Origin: Nymphaea colorata
Lineage: Eukaryota > Streptophyta > Magnoliopsida > Nymphaeales > Nymphaeaceae
DNA length: 64,000 bases
Assembly: GCF_008831285.2 (NCBI RefSeq)
Contig: NC_045146.1
Location: 23,577,703-23,641,702 of the forward strand
Direction of reading: 5' to 3'
Made by a program: the position numbers and the translations under genes. The notes under the pieces are model-generated. The model did not search any database. It saw only the letters and a list, made by a program, of their open reading frames with translations, and was not told the origin of the DNA. Positions 27,036-39,304 of this stretch are shown here, piece after piece; the stretch's first letter is position 1, and every line of letters begins with the position of its first letter.

Positions 27036-27079
27036 TGGTTGGTAAGAGTTCGGTCGTTGGTTGGTAAGAGTTCGGTCGT
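27036..27079 (+). repeat. Perfect 22-bp tandem repeat
   Basis: Two identical adjacent copies (27036-27057 and 27058-27079) containing GGTAAGAGTTCGGTCGT. The absence of any difference suggests a recent slip duplication. Confidence 0.95.
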
Positions 27080-29626
27080 CATTGTACGGGTGCTATTCTT
27101 TTGGTGTGACATTTTATTTGACAGGTGTATTAAGAGTCTATATCTAGGTCCTGAAGCAGTTCTGAATGTCTCGAATGACTTTCACTAATATGATCTTGAC
27201 TTGTTTGGGCTCCCCATAGGGATTCAGCAATATTTATGAGATAGAGCAATATGGTGAAGTAAATAAGTGCCTTGCCTGCTTAATTATGTACGGTTCACCA
27301 AATGAGAGTACACTTGGAAGTGATGTTGAAGCAAGCTTCCCTTTTTGAGCATACTCTCAGCCTCTCACATGATGGGTTGTGTGGCTGCTTTGGTTGATGA
27401 GAGATATCTTCACATGAGAAGTGGCCCAGTGGGCGTTAAAGGTTCGCTGTCACTCCACCTATAGAAAAATGCATGAACAATTAATTTCTTTCTTATGATA
27501 GATTTGGTAAGTTTAAACTGCCGCCAAGATGGCAAACTAGGCTTGTTTGAATCACGTTTAGGGACCGCACGTATTTTTCCCCTCTTCTTTTCTATCGACT
27601 AGTTTGATAATGACATTTTCGAAGCATGAGTTCATTAGTTACCAATCTAACAGGAGGCCAATTGCTTGGCCTTTTCTTCCTTTTTATTCCATCAACGTGG
27701 GCATGAAGTGCCAATGTTATTTTTTCTAATAAGTCTGTAGCTTCTGTCAAAATTTTGTCCCTTTGTCCTTTGCTTCCCACTCGAGAAAAGAGCCTGTTTG
27801 GTTTATTCTTGCGTATAAAATAAGAAAGAAGCGATTACAATGTCATGTAGTGTTTCTTTCTGAATGCTGAGTTTGCAGCACTAGCGAGGTAATCGATGCC
27901 ACGAACATGTGAGGCCGTTGAGGTTCTGCGATCTACAAAGAAGGGAGATAAGATGTGGCTTCTAATGGAAGAAGATGCCCGAGTTTCTTTCCCACGCATG
28001 TTCATTAGATTCAAATTAACAAATTCATGCGTTTGTCGCCTTCCTCCCTGCAACTAAACTGAGTGGCTGTCATGTTGCACGTTTTGAGGGGTTTTGCCTT
28101 GTGGGTAGTCGAGAAAAAAGACAAAAGAGAGTCGAGAGAAAAGAATAAAATTAGTTCTGCGTATCCAAATAATTTTTTCTCTAAAAACAATTCCCACTTA
28201 GATAGAAAGAGTTTGGCCTAGTGGGAGGGTCTGTAGCTGTCATGTGGCCAGTCGTGGTGCGAACTTTTAAGGGGCATTTTTCTTTGCGCAAACCATTCTA
28301 CAGATGTTCAACTTGTGCTCTAGAAGATATACACGCAGGTTTGGCTGGCGCTGCTCCCAAGGCTCAAGAGATTTTTAATCTATGTTGAATTTCAAACCAA
28401 TCCATTAAACTCTTCTAACATTAACTCTGGCAAAGGCATGACCCCAAGACATCAAAAGCAACTCTGAATCTTAAGAAATGAGAGAAGGGGTAAGCTTTGG
28501 CTTTCACATACTGTAGGGTTAACCTTCCACTCACCCAAAAACTTCCAAAAGACAGTGAAAATTAGAAAGTTTGGCAAAACAGGGTGAGTTCTTGAAGCGG
28601 ATTTTGCACTAAGAAGGTGGTGATTAAAAGGCTATATTTTCTCTTTGTACAAAATAGGATAACCAGATGTTGCGAAAGGTTTGCATACTTTAGCTGCACT
28701 TTCTTAGTTATCTGTCACCTCCGTCGCTTCCTGCATCCAGAACATGATATTTTGGAAGGCAAGTATATCTTGGAAGTTTGTTTCAATAGGGCAGGCAACC
28801 TTCAATGTCGAACTAATGACCCAGTGACTTAGTTGGCATGAATCTATTGGCCTGCTAACTCTTTGGAACGGTCCTTTAGATTTGAATATTGCTTACTTTT
28901 TCAGTAACATTTAATTGACCGCTCGCTCCAAATAGGAGGAAGTGTAACGTTTTTTCGAAGTTACAATGAAGACTCACATAACAAAAAAGTATAATTTTTA
29001 AAAATAATTTGCTTGTATGCATGTATATTCATACAAGATCGTTTATATGATGCGATTAAGATGATAACGACATGACCACAAAAAATAAACAGTCACCATT
29101 TTTCAGCTTGTCACGATTTCAAGATATTTTAAGCTATTAGAATCCTCGAAATGTCAACAGAGTTGTTGCCGGATTGCAGAAAATTGAAGACCGGGCAGGT
29201 TGGGGAGTTTGAACCAGCTTACCAGCCCAACTCTGTACAGGCAATTCTGTAAATGTGGAACATAACTGCAGCGCTGAAAGGTCAGCCTTATCCGTTATAG
29301 ATGTGCAAGGGGATTTGAACATCCTAAATATAGCTCCTCGAAGGCTCGAACTACCATTTTCAAAGCATGTGGGCGAGTAAACCTAAAACTGTGCACACTT
29401 TACATAATGCATTTAAAACCCGTTTAGAACAGATTAAGGTTTATAACCATTTAAAACGCATTAAAGTTTTCTTCTGTTAGATAGAACTGGCGTTACAGAG
29501 ATAGTCACTGCAACAATTTGCATGAAATTTTGCTGCTATTACACAAACTCTGAATGAATGACCAAGGGTATTTTGGAACTTAAACAGAGAAGGGACAAAG
29601 AAGACGGATGCATACGTTTTTAATAT

Positions 29627-29877
29627 GTATAATACGCTAACAAAATACAATAAGATACAGTAGAGAGAGTCTCTCCTTGTAATAAATTCCATCTTCCCGA
29701 GAGGACTTGTCCAGCACTTAGTCATCTCACGCCCATTCACTTTTCATATATATAATACGCCAATAAAATACAATAGATACGGTAGAGAGAGAGAAAGCGA
29801 GAGAGAATCTCTCCATTAATAAATTCCGTCTTCCCGAGAGGGCCTTGTCCAGCACATAGTCATCCCTCACGCCCCTC
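29627..29877 (+). repeat. Tandem duplication just upstream of the O-fucosyltransferase gene
   Basis: Copy 1 (about 29627-29737) and copy 2 (about 29749-29877) share TATAATACGC, AAATACAAT, the GA tract, AATAAATTCC and ATCTTCCCGAGAGG (copy 2 has GTCTTCCCGAGAGG), then TTGTCCAGCAC and CTCACGCCC. They differ by scattered substitutions and GA-run length. Both copies lie within 375 bases of the ATG at 30000, so promoter or leader elements have been doubled. Confidence 0.88.
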
Positions 29878-29961
29878 CTTTGGGCCTATGTACCATCTCT
29901 CCAGAAGCTGAGTTCTGTAGAAACTTGAAACGGGGAGAGCGGGCTTGGGGGGGAGGGGGAG

Positions 29962-29997
29962 ATGAGACTCGGTAGATCTTGGAGCTGCCGCCATTGA
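29962..29997 (+). other. Upstream ORF ending two bases before the O-fucosyltransferase ATG
   Basis: ATG at 29962 opens an 11-residue frame (MRLGRSWSCRH) whose TGA ends at 29997; the main ATG begins at 30000. The frame differs from the main frame. If present in the transcript it could limit initiation at the main ATG. Confidence 0.4.
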
Positions 29998-29999
29998 AG

Positions 30000-32900
30000 A
30001 TGGCGCTCTTCTCGTCGCAGAGAAGACGCTCGCCGTCGACGTCGTCATGGCGGATTACGCTCCCTTCGCCACTCGTCTGGCTCTCCTTTCTCATCCTTTT
30101 TGTCCTATTCTCTCTCCTATGTTTCTCCCTCATCGATCTCGATGTTTTCTTACGACCCCCACATCCTGTTAGTAAGGTATTTTCACCACCCATCTTTTTT
30201 CTTCTTGTTCTTCTCTTCCGCTTCCATCCCATGATTCTTGTTCTGTTGCTGGTGGGAAGGTCCGGAGAAAAATAGAGCTAGAACCCAAGATTCCAAGCAT
30301 ATTGGACCGTGAGGAAACAGTCTTCCGTGTTCCTGTAAGAACTATGGTCCCTATCTTTATTGTTCCGTTGGATTTGCTATGGCGGTAGTCGTTCTAAGGC
30401 TAGATTTTGGGTTTGTCGGTGGCTCTAATGCAGAATGGTGGACGCTCGAACACGTCGAATAGGCTCTGGAGATCAAAGAGAGCAAGTCTCTTCTATGGTT
30501 GTAGCAATTCCAGCAATAAGTTCGCAAGTATGATTTCATTTTATATTCGTAACTGTGTTTTGTCCTTTCATATCTTCTCGTCTCCTTCACCATACCCTTC
30601 ACATTAGATGCTTTTGCTTTATGGTTCTAGATCCGGTAATTTTGATTTTCTAGATCTCCAAAGTTTTCCCATACACAGCATGAATACTAATCTCAACCAG
30701 GCAAAGGTGGTAGGTCATGCATTTATGGCACGACGAAGAAGGAGATGGAACATGGACTTAATGATGCTGAAATGTGTTATTAGAAAAAATGGAGTTGATC
30801 TTGGAGAATTTAAATCGAAAAAGTTTGTGTGTGGAACTTATGTCCTAGACATTGTGGGGACAAATCGTTGAGAATCTGCTCCATGCAATTCAAGAGGCAC
30901 TTAACATTGTGCTGTTTGCTGTCCTAGTGAACAAATGATTAGCTGCACACTGCAGTTGGAAGGCGAAGGATGGTTTGGCCAATATTGGACTCCCAGAGAT
31001 GAAAGGAGCGTCTGAGAAAGTAAACTAGGAGAATGGGGAACATTACGGTGTCAGAAGCTAGATGGAGGAAATGTAAAGCATGTGGGCAGTGCCATCTAAG
31101 GCCTTTGGAGTTCAAATAGGTTTGCCAACAACATTCCATGACAAAATGGCATAGAGTGTAGGTCAATAGAATAGTTTCTTCAGGAAAAGGAAAGGATGCA
31201 GGGGGTGTTGATGTGCACATATTCGTTTATATTTTTATTTTCACTTATAGGTTTGCAGTCTCCTCAAGGAACAGCAGCATCCTGAAAGTAGAACTTGGTT
31301 TGAAATTTATGTTATCTGAGACATTGAATTCTGATATTGATTTATCTTAGTCAAAGACTGAGGTCAATTCATCCTGGGAGTAGAGATGGGTACCAAGAAA
31401 TTTATTTATTTATTTTTACCAAGTAACATGTGGGAATTAACATTATTGATCAATGACAAGTGCATAAATAGTTAATGGTAAGTGCACATTTAAGAGGTCC
31501 GTAGGCACTGTCGGGGAAATGGTAGCTGCATAGAGTTTATGGCTTTATGCATTTGAAAACATGTGTGCTGCCGATTCCTGTATTTTACACCTACCCGTGT
31601 TAATTACTAAATCCAGTTCTCAACGCAAGTACAAAGGCAAGCAATCTTCCAGAATACTCAAACCACCTTATTAATGCCCCTCCCAAGCAGCAATCACTGA
31701 TGTTGATTGACCAATCTTGTTCACAGAAAACATCTTACCGTACATCTTTTCTCATCACTATGCACAGGAAAGAATTACAAAACATAGTGTATACAGGTAG
31801 TGATAAAACAAGGGCAACCAAAGGCTGGACAAGAAGTTCCTGGCTAACAGATTAGGACGTGGATCATCTCCATGCTGTCTGATTGGTATCAGCACGAGGG
31901 GTTAACAGCAGGGAAATAACATTCTCTTTTAGGTTGGGGTGAACTAAATTTGCATCTGGGCAGCAAATAGAGAAAAGTAAGAAACAAGGTTGAATACCTT
32001 CCGCTGGTCCTGTCTTTCCTTTTGTTTAAAGCTACCAACCTTGCTTACTACCAAAAATGACCACTTTCTAGAAGTGACTTCTATGTACTGCAAGCAACTC
32101 TCCAGAGTTCTCGCTAATTTTAAGAAGTTCTAGATTTGAATCTGAGGATCCTGGAAATAAAAGAGTTTGTGTTGTCTTTCAACTGCAAACACAAATCTGT
32201 GTTCACTTCCTAGTCGTAAGGCTACTTTTGCCACCACAACTAGAGGACCTATGTCTGGCCGTGGATCGGGCTTGATTCATGATCTCATTATGCACAAATT
32301 TCCTGTTTTTGCTTCTCATAACCTCTGATATTTGGCTATATAGTCAAAATTGTGCTTAGGAACTGACTAGCAACCTAAATGGCTAGGCACATCACATAGG
32401 TGCCTCGAACAACGAAACTTATTAATGCTAAAAATCTAATTCCTTTGTTTGTTTGAGGTGAAGGAATTTCAGAACCTTCATTTCCCCCTCTTTTTCTCTT
32501 TTTCCTTCTTCCTTCTTTCTTCTTTTCCCCACATTTTCTGTGGAATATGACTAACTAGGCTCCTGCCTAGGCTTTTTTCGGGTCTTCTCCATTGTCTTTC
32601 CTAGCATTTAAATTGCATAGATATTTAGAAACTGGACTATGGAAGAGGACCAGATGGCATTCTTCATCCCTTTCACCATCCATTCATGGAGATCTTGCAT
32701 GACACTACTCCTAATGGGCGAAATTCTCCAAACCCCTGTAGGTAGTATTCAGCCCCAGCATTTCTTGACCCATCTAAATTTGAAGCTGCCTTTTTCTGAA
32801 CCGTATAAGCTCCTCGTGAGAATCTCCTCTGAGGTTTCCTTTTACAGTGAACTAGCTCATTAAAATTTTCAAGTCATTTGCTGCATCAGAACTCTCAAAA

Positions 32901-35900
32901 GATAGGTGATTTTGCACATCACAATTAGATCTATAAAGCATGCATCAGTTAGCCAATGAAACTCACAACATCTTTAGTCCATCCATTGTGAATACGTGCA
33001 CTTTCATGCAATTCATGAACACCATCACAGCCTTGGTTGATAGAGCTGCTGCATATCCTCTTTCCTGATTCCTCTTTACTTAGACAATTATGAATTTATT
33101 GCCCATCCATAAACCTGTCTATTACCAGATAGAGCCTTTTCACAGCCAGAAAATTCATTGTCTGTTGTGGTGGAGATGGATGGCGATAAGAATTCTCAGC
33201 CTGTTCCACTAAATTAGATGTTAAATTTAGAATATGTTTTCCTGGAAATAAGTTCTTGAGTATTGAGACCATTCATGTATTGGATATTAAAGTCTAAAAA
33301 GCTGATGAGCTTTGGTGTAAAGATTTCAATTTGGACAGAATTCATTGCACAGATGTCTAAATCTTTCATCAGTATTTTCTTGCATATCTCTGCAGCCCTT
33401 TGCAACATACTGAGTCTGGTTATTGCTATTTGCTACCAAGGTCTATAAATGGTTCTTCAAATACTAGGGTTAATGAATGTCATGGAGAGAGCAAGCAACA
33501 CATAGAGGTGAAATTAGATGTGCTGTAAACAGTTTTTTGTGCTTAAGAGTCAAGGTGATGAATCTGAATGATCCTTACGGAAAGGGAGATCAAGGAACTT
33601 CCATGCAAAACTGATATGGTGGTTGCTGAGAGAAGTAATAGGCTTATTTGTTTGTCAGAGGAGATGAATGTTAGCAACATGATCTAGGCTAAGAGATGCC
33701 AAAATTCCTAGTTTGTTTCTTTATATTTGCTCAGACCCTAACTTTGCTGCTTGTGTAAGATGTAGTTTGTTCACTGGCTTGTTTAAGTTACTGTGATGAA
33801 CTTGTTCCGATATGGCCAACCATTAGACTGAGACACCTCACCAAATATACCTCCATCTTCTGCTATTTCAAAGAATCAAGTGGCCTTAACTTCACTACCC
33901 AAACCAAGTACCCATCAAGGTACTGAAAAACCCAGAGTCACAATGTACCTACATGGTTTGGCGGATCCCAACAAGCCCTCTAGCAGTTTCGTTCGACAAA
34001 AGGCTAAGGAACCAAGAACCCCCTCATAAGTCCCTCAAAGATTCCTTACTGTAATAGATGGTATCACCTTATCAGTCTTCATCCAATTTAGAGGCTGCAT
34101 AGTGCTGGAGCAAGAGGCTGTGTTACATCTGTATGAGATTGACTATGCAGGGAAATTTTCTTATGTGTACTAACACACATCCACTTACATACTTTTCAAG
34201 TTAAGACTTAGAACTTTAATTGGCAGTGGTTCTGTTCAGGCGTACCTGATAAGTACTGAACTTCATTTGAGACAGGCTGTAAAAGTGTAAGACATATAGA
34301 TATAGGCATAGGGGAGACGTGTACAAAACTATACATGTTTTCTGACATATTCTTTGGTCATGGAAGCACCCATACGCAGTTGAGGTCAGTATCTCAGCGC
34401 CCTAGAATACCAAAAGAATGGTGAATATAGAAATCTTATAGCACCATTATTGGATCGGCATCTGGGTTTTATCTACCAAGTCAGGTGCTTGACTTCACCG
34501 TATGATCTTTGCAGGCTGCCCCTTGCTTTGCCTCTTTTTTTTTCCACTGTGATCATAAGGATTTTTTTCAATTAATTCAAATGAATCCTATGCAAACTGC
34601 CTTTCTTTTTCTACGTAATTGTTCCCAAAAAGTTTCTTGAATTAATTTTAACAAATGCACATATTAGTGTTTTGACAGTTTCGTTTGATTACCTCTTCTG
34701 GAAAACTGAAGATTTTATTCCATTTTGTTATCCTCATAAATGCAGATGTTTTCTTTTGTATAACAATATGTTTTATTGTTAAGCAGTGCTCTAAGAAGCT
34801 ATTTAGGTAAGAGATTCTTGATGTGCTCTTGTTCTTGCTATAACCTTGGAATTAATAAAATATTGACTGAAAGGGATTGAATTTTGTTATGCCTTTTAAA
34901 TTACCCTTTTTTGCCCCTCATTGTATGTTAGCTGCTAATGCGTTGGATAATTACTTAGCAACATTCAGTTATTTTTTTTGGCTTTATCATTTTTGTAGTC
35001 ATTTCACTTGTGCACATTTCTTCATGTTTGGCGTTCTTATTTGTCATGTGAAATTGCATGTTGGACATGCAGGAGCTGAAGTCAATACCCAACCAAACAG
35101 ATATTTAATGATTGCAACCAGTGGAGGGTTAAATCAGCAGAGAACTGGTGTATGTTTTCTTGCCAATTTTTCTATTGTGCTTGACCTTACACTGATTCCT
35201 AGTTTGAACATTTCTAATTATGTGGAGATTTTCAAATTCCAAACATGGTTGCAAACTTTGGGAGTTAAATAGTGGCTTGCATGAGTTGTCTCATATCAAA
35301 TGAGTCAGAAAAACAAATTAACTTGTTTAAAGTGAGATAGGCAAGGTATTGTCTTGGCCCAAGTCATATGAATTTTTCGGGGACTTGTCTTCATTCCTTT
35401 CCTTTTTTCATAATAATGAAACACTCATGTGCTTTTTGAATGTTTTAGCTTATCAAGTATATTGTTTACCTTTTTATGAAATTAAATAGAAACAGTGATT
35501 TACGTTGGTCAGCAGGTTAGACTATAGCGAATCTGGTATTGGAGTCCCAAATATGTAAATTATGGTTTCAAATGCTTACTATCTTGAATTTTGATGATAG
35601 TTTCACTGACATTTACGCAAAAAAGTACATTGCATTATGTAATGTAACATAACCATGAGGAACAATACTTACTTTCTGGGGTGTAACCGTGCCATGTTGA
35701 GTGTACTTAAGATATGCTTCTGTATCATAAGTTACATGCAATGCTAAGTGTTTCTTGTTCTACAAAATGACAAAAAAATCCTTTTTGTTTTTGGAACCTA
35801 AAGTTACATGACTTTCTTAAGGCTGAATATTAAGTTCATCATGAAAGACATACTCACACAATTAAAGTAATTCAAAAAATTTCATGTGTTCATGATTTTC

Positions 35901-38900
35901 TATGTAAGAGTTTATGTTTGTCCTGTTTAAGCTTTATGGCCATTAAGTTATTTCAACTTTCAAGACTCCAAGAAGGAAGTCATACAAAATGAGAACTTAT
36001 TTATTTTGATTCCCATTTAAGTACGAGAGTAATTTAAATAGTCAATTTTAATTATTTCTAATAAATTATGCATGTAAAGTGCTTGCTATTTTGTTATTTT
36101 TATGCAATTCCTGTTTCTTCACAGGTTTTTCTCCTATTTTCTTGGGATCTTGTTTTCTTTTCGTATTTGTTCTGTTTTTAATTTTTCTGTTAAAAATTTG
36201 AAGACCTTGCCATCTCTACAACGAAATGCATTAACATATATGACAAATAAATTTCACTATGAAGTATGAACTGAGGAGATGGAGTGCCAATGCTTTTGTT
36301 TTTCAACCTGTAAGGAGATTATAAAAAAATTGAGCTGTGTACTTTGTTCATATGTGTGGGGTATATGTCAAGGTGGAGACATTCTTAAAATAGTTTCTGC
36401 GCATGTTCAGCAATACATACATACATACACACACAATACATACATATATACATATGTACATATATATATACACACACACACAGACATACACAGGCATATA
36501 TGCAAAAACTTATCTTTTGTCTTCATTCATGTGTTCAGACTTCAGAGTGACCTAAGGAGTAATGCCCTATCTCCTTTCGGGGCTCGATTTCGTGAGTCCA
36601 TACTTCTACTACGTTCAGATGGTTCATAGCCTTACTGTAACAATTATTCCATATTATCACTGCTGTGGGGAAAAGGCATCAAAGCTTATGATAACTCACT
36701 TCACTTTGGCTTTATTCATGAGCAACTTTGAATCATCATATTGATCGTTTGTTTGAGGATCGCAACTTCAAGTGCTTAAGGACTAAGGTCACGTCGCATC
36801 AGAGCAAGAACAGCTTAAGCATCAAACCAAAACTAATGCTATTCAAGATGTTATTAATCTCTATTTCCTGGAGCTACATCCAGTCTTATGTCCTCACGTG
36901 CTAATTGCCTATGAACTGTTTAAAGTTGCTGTGGACATTGGTATATAATAAGTGAAATAAGGTGCCAACATGAACTGATTGCTATTGTTTCACTTCATAA
37001 ATGGAATTTGAAATATCTATCTGCAATACAATAGTGCTGGTCCACTGTGACAATACTATCAGCATCCGTTGATGTTAAGTCATACTAAAGATATTAATCT
37101 GCAGATAACTGATGCTGTTGTTGCTGCTCGAATTCTTAATGCTACTCTTGTGGTTCCTAAGCTGGACCAAAAGTCATTCTGGAAGGATGCTAGGTTTGTC
37201 TTCACCTTTATTGTCTATGGAGTCTGGATTAGCTAATTTGCCACTGTTTCAATTTGAGGAATAAAGGAATAAACTAATACCTGTTATTCCTTTCAATTTT
37301 TCAGCAATTTCAGCGACATATTTGATGTTGATTGGTTTATATCTTACCTTGCAAAAGATGTTACAATCATCAAACAGCTCCCCAAGAAAATCAGAAGGTC
37401 CAAGGGGAATCCATATACAATGCGTGTTCCGAGAAAATGCACACCGCGATGTTATCAGAGCCGTGTGTTGCCTGTGCTTCTGAAAAAACATGTAAACTTT
37501 CTTCTTAATTATTTACTTTAGATTGCTGATGCTGTGTCCACTTGTAATTCAATCATTCCTCCACTAATATGATAACACTGATATGAAGGGTTTTTGGTCT
37601 TTATCTGTGCACATTCTCCCTTGCAGTCATTTTACAATGCTTGTTTTTCAATCATTTTTAGAAGGTTTTTGTTTGCAGGAAGATCCCTTTTTCTTTTATA
37701 TCATTGTGAATTCTGATGACTTTAGAGCCTCGTGTCAAACTTGCTTAATTGTTCATTTTGTACATTTTGGTTTATTATGGTTACTAGTGGCTGCAGTTAG
37801 TTATTGCTAATGCAAACACCTTCCCCCACCCAAAAAAAAGCAAAGGGTTCTTTTTGGACATTGCATGCTGACTTTTGCTTTTTTGCTTAATACAGGTAGT
37901 TGAGCTCACCAAGTTTGATTTCAGGCTTGCAAATAAATTAGATACGGATCTGCAAAAGTTGAGATGTAGAGCCAATTACCATGGATTGCGGTTCCCAAAG
38001 TCCATAACCTGGATGGGGCAGAGACTAGTCCACAGAATGAAGGAGAAAAGTGGCCATTTTGTTGCTCTTCATCTCAGGTAAATATCTAGTCATGTGAAGT
38101 TTTCAACTTTTGTTGGTTGTCAAGGACAGGGAGGTCTTCCAATGCGATGTCTGTAACTAATTTTCTGGTAGAAGATATGGTTGATGATAGTGTTCCTAAA
38201 AAACACTTGATTAATGTCCTAAATTGTAACCCATGAAAATGACAGGTTTGAGCCAGACATGCTTGCATTTTCAGGATGCGACTATGGTGGCGGTGAAAAA
38301 GAAAAAAGAGAACTTGGTGCAATACGCAAAAGGTGGAAAACTTTACATGTAAGCTCACAAACTTGATGTGATAAATAGTGTGAGGAGCTTCTCTTGTTTT
38401 AAGTTGTTTGAGATGTACATTTGCAGAAGAACAACCCTGAGAAGGAAAGACGGCATGGAAAGTGTCCTTTGACTCCCGAAGAAGTGGGTCTGATGCTGAG
38501 GGCATTGGGTTTTGGCAGGGATGTATTTCTCTATGTGGCATCCGGGGAAGTATATGGTGGAGAAGAGACATTAGCCCCACTTAAAAAGCTCTTTCCAAAT
38601 TTTTACTCAAAGGAATCTTTAGCCACGAAAGAGGAATTGGCACCTTTCTCTTCATTTTCATCTCGAATGGCTGCACTTGATTACATTGTCTGCGATGAAA
38701 GTGATGTGTTTGTGACAAATAACAATGGCAACATGGCGAAGATGCTGGCTGGACGAAGGTATGGTTGTGATGGTGAAGATAATTGCAGTGTTGTAATTGC
38801 TTTATCTTTTGGTTCATCACCTCTTATTTCTTTTGTTGGTTCTGATGTTTTAGGAGGTATTTTGGACACAAACGCACGATAAGACCAAATGGGAAAAAGC

Positions 38901-39304
38901 TGTATTCTCTGTTCCTCAACCGTGCAAACATGAGTTGGGAAGCATTTGCATCTAAGGTCCGGACAAGCCAGAAAGGATTCATGGGAGAACCAAAAGAGAT
39001 GAGACCCGGAAGGGGTGAATTTCATGAGAATCCTTCAACTTGTATCTGTGAACTTACAGAAGCCGAGGCTAGGGACAAAAAGAGTCTTGCAAATAAGCCT
39101 AGTCGAAAGATTGGACAGGGGGAGAGCAGCAAAGAAGCTGAACCTGTTGAAGATGATTCAAGTGATCTTGAACCTGACCTTTCTGAATCGGACTATGTGG
39201 AGGATGGATTGCTTTCTCAACGGCAGTTGAACGAAACTGATGCCGATTATAGTCCATTTTTCCAGTCAGAAGAGACTGAGTTGGAGGATATGCTGTCGGA
39301 TTAG
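30000..39304 (+). CDS. O-fucosyltransferase family protein (type II membrane), ten exons
   Basis: Exons: 30000-30176, 30260-30334, 30434-30527, 35073-35149, 37105-37193, 37305-37491, 37896-38077, 38246-38348, 38427-38758 and 38854-39304; 1767 bases, 588 residues. A short basic N-terminus precedes a transmembrane anchor at about residues 28-52 (PLVWLSFLILFVLFSLLCFS). Family motifs are YLMIATSGGLNQQRTG (GDP-fucose site region), ITDAVVAARILNATLVVPKL, SDIFDVDWFISYLAKDV, HLRFEPDMLAFSGC (HxRF), GGEKEKRELGAIRKRWKTLH, VFVTNNNGNMAKML and the terminal LNRANMSWEAFA. Family members are plant O-fucosyltransferase-like Golgi enzymes; the acceptor substrate is not predictable here. The last 90 residues are an acidic extension (SDLEPDLSESDYVEDG). 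Intron 3 is 4.5 kb and intron 4 is 2.0 kb; both contain unrecognised AT-rich DNA. All junctions close in frame. Confidence 0.92.
36413..36482. repeat. CATA/CA/TA compound microsatellite in O-fucosyltransferase intron 4
   Basis: Mixed CATA, CA and TA repeats over about 70 bases. Confidence 0.85.

Larger units (their letters stand above)
25952..29999. other. Intergenic region between ESV1-like and O-fucosyltransferase genes
   Basis: About 4 kb. The first few hundred bases are the likely 3' untranslated region of the ESV1-like gene (an AATAAA lies near 26318). The last 400 bases are the leader and promoter of the next gene and contain a local duplication. Nothing else coding is supportable. Confidence 0.6.

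Noticed and set aside
30608-30868. 87-codon frame as an extra O-fucosyltransferase exon
   Set aside because: Exon 3 joins exon 4 at 35073 in phase and restores the family sequence (NKFA-R-AEVNTQPNRYL). Inserting this frame would break the family alignment and it has no matching motif.
32639-33450. Suspected transposon or antisense gene relic in O-fucosyltransferase intron 3
   Set aside because: Both strands were read for reverse transcriptase, transposase and gag motifs, and nothing coherent was found. Left as unexplained intron DNA.
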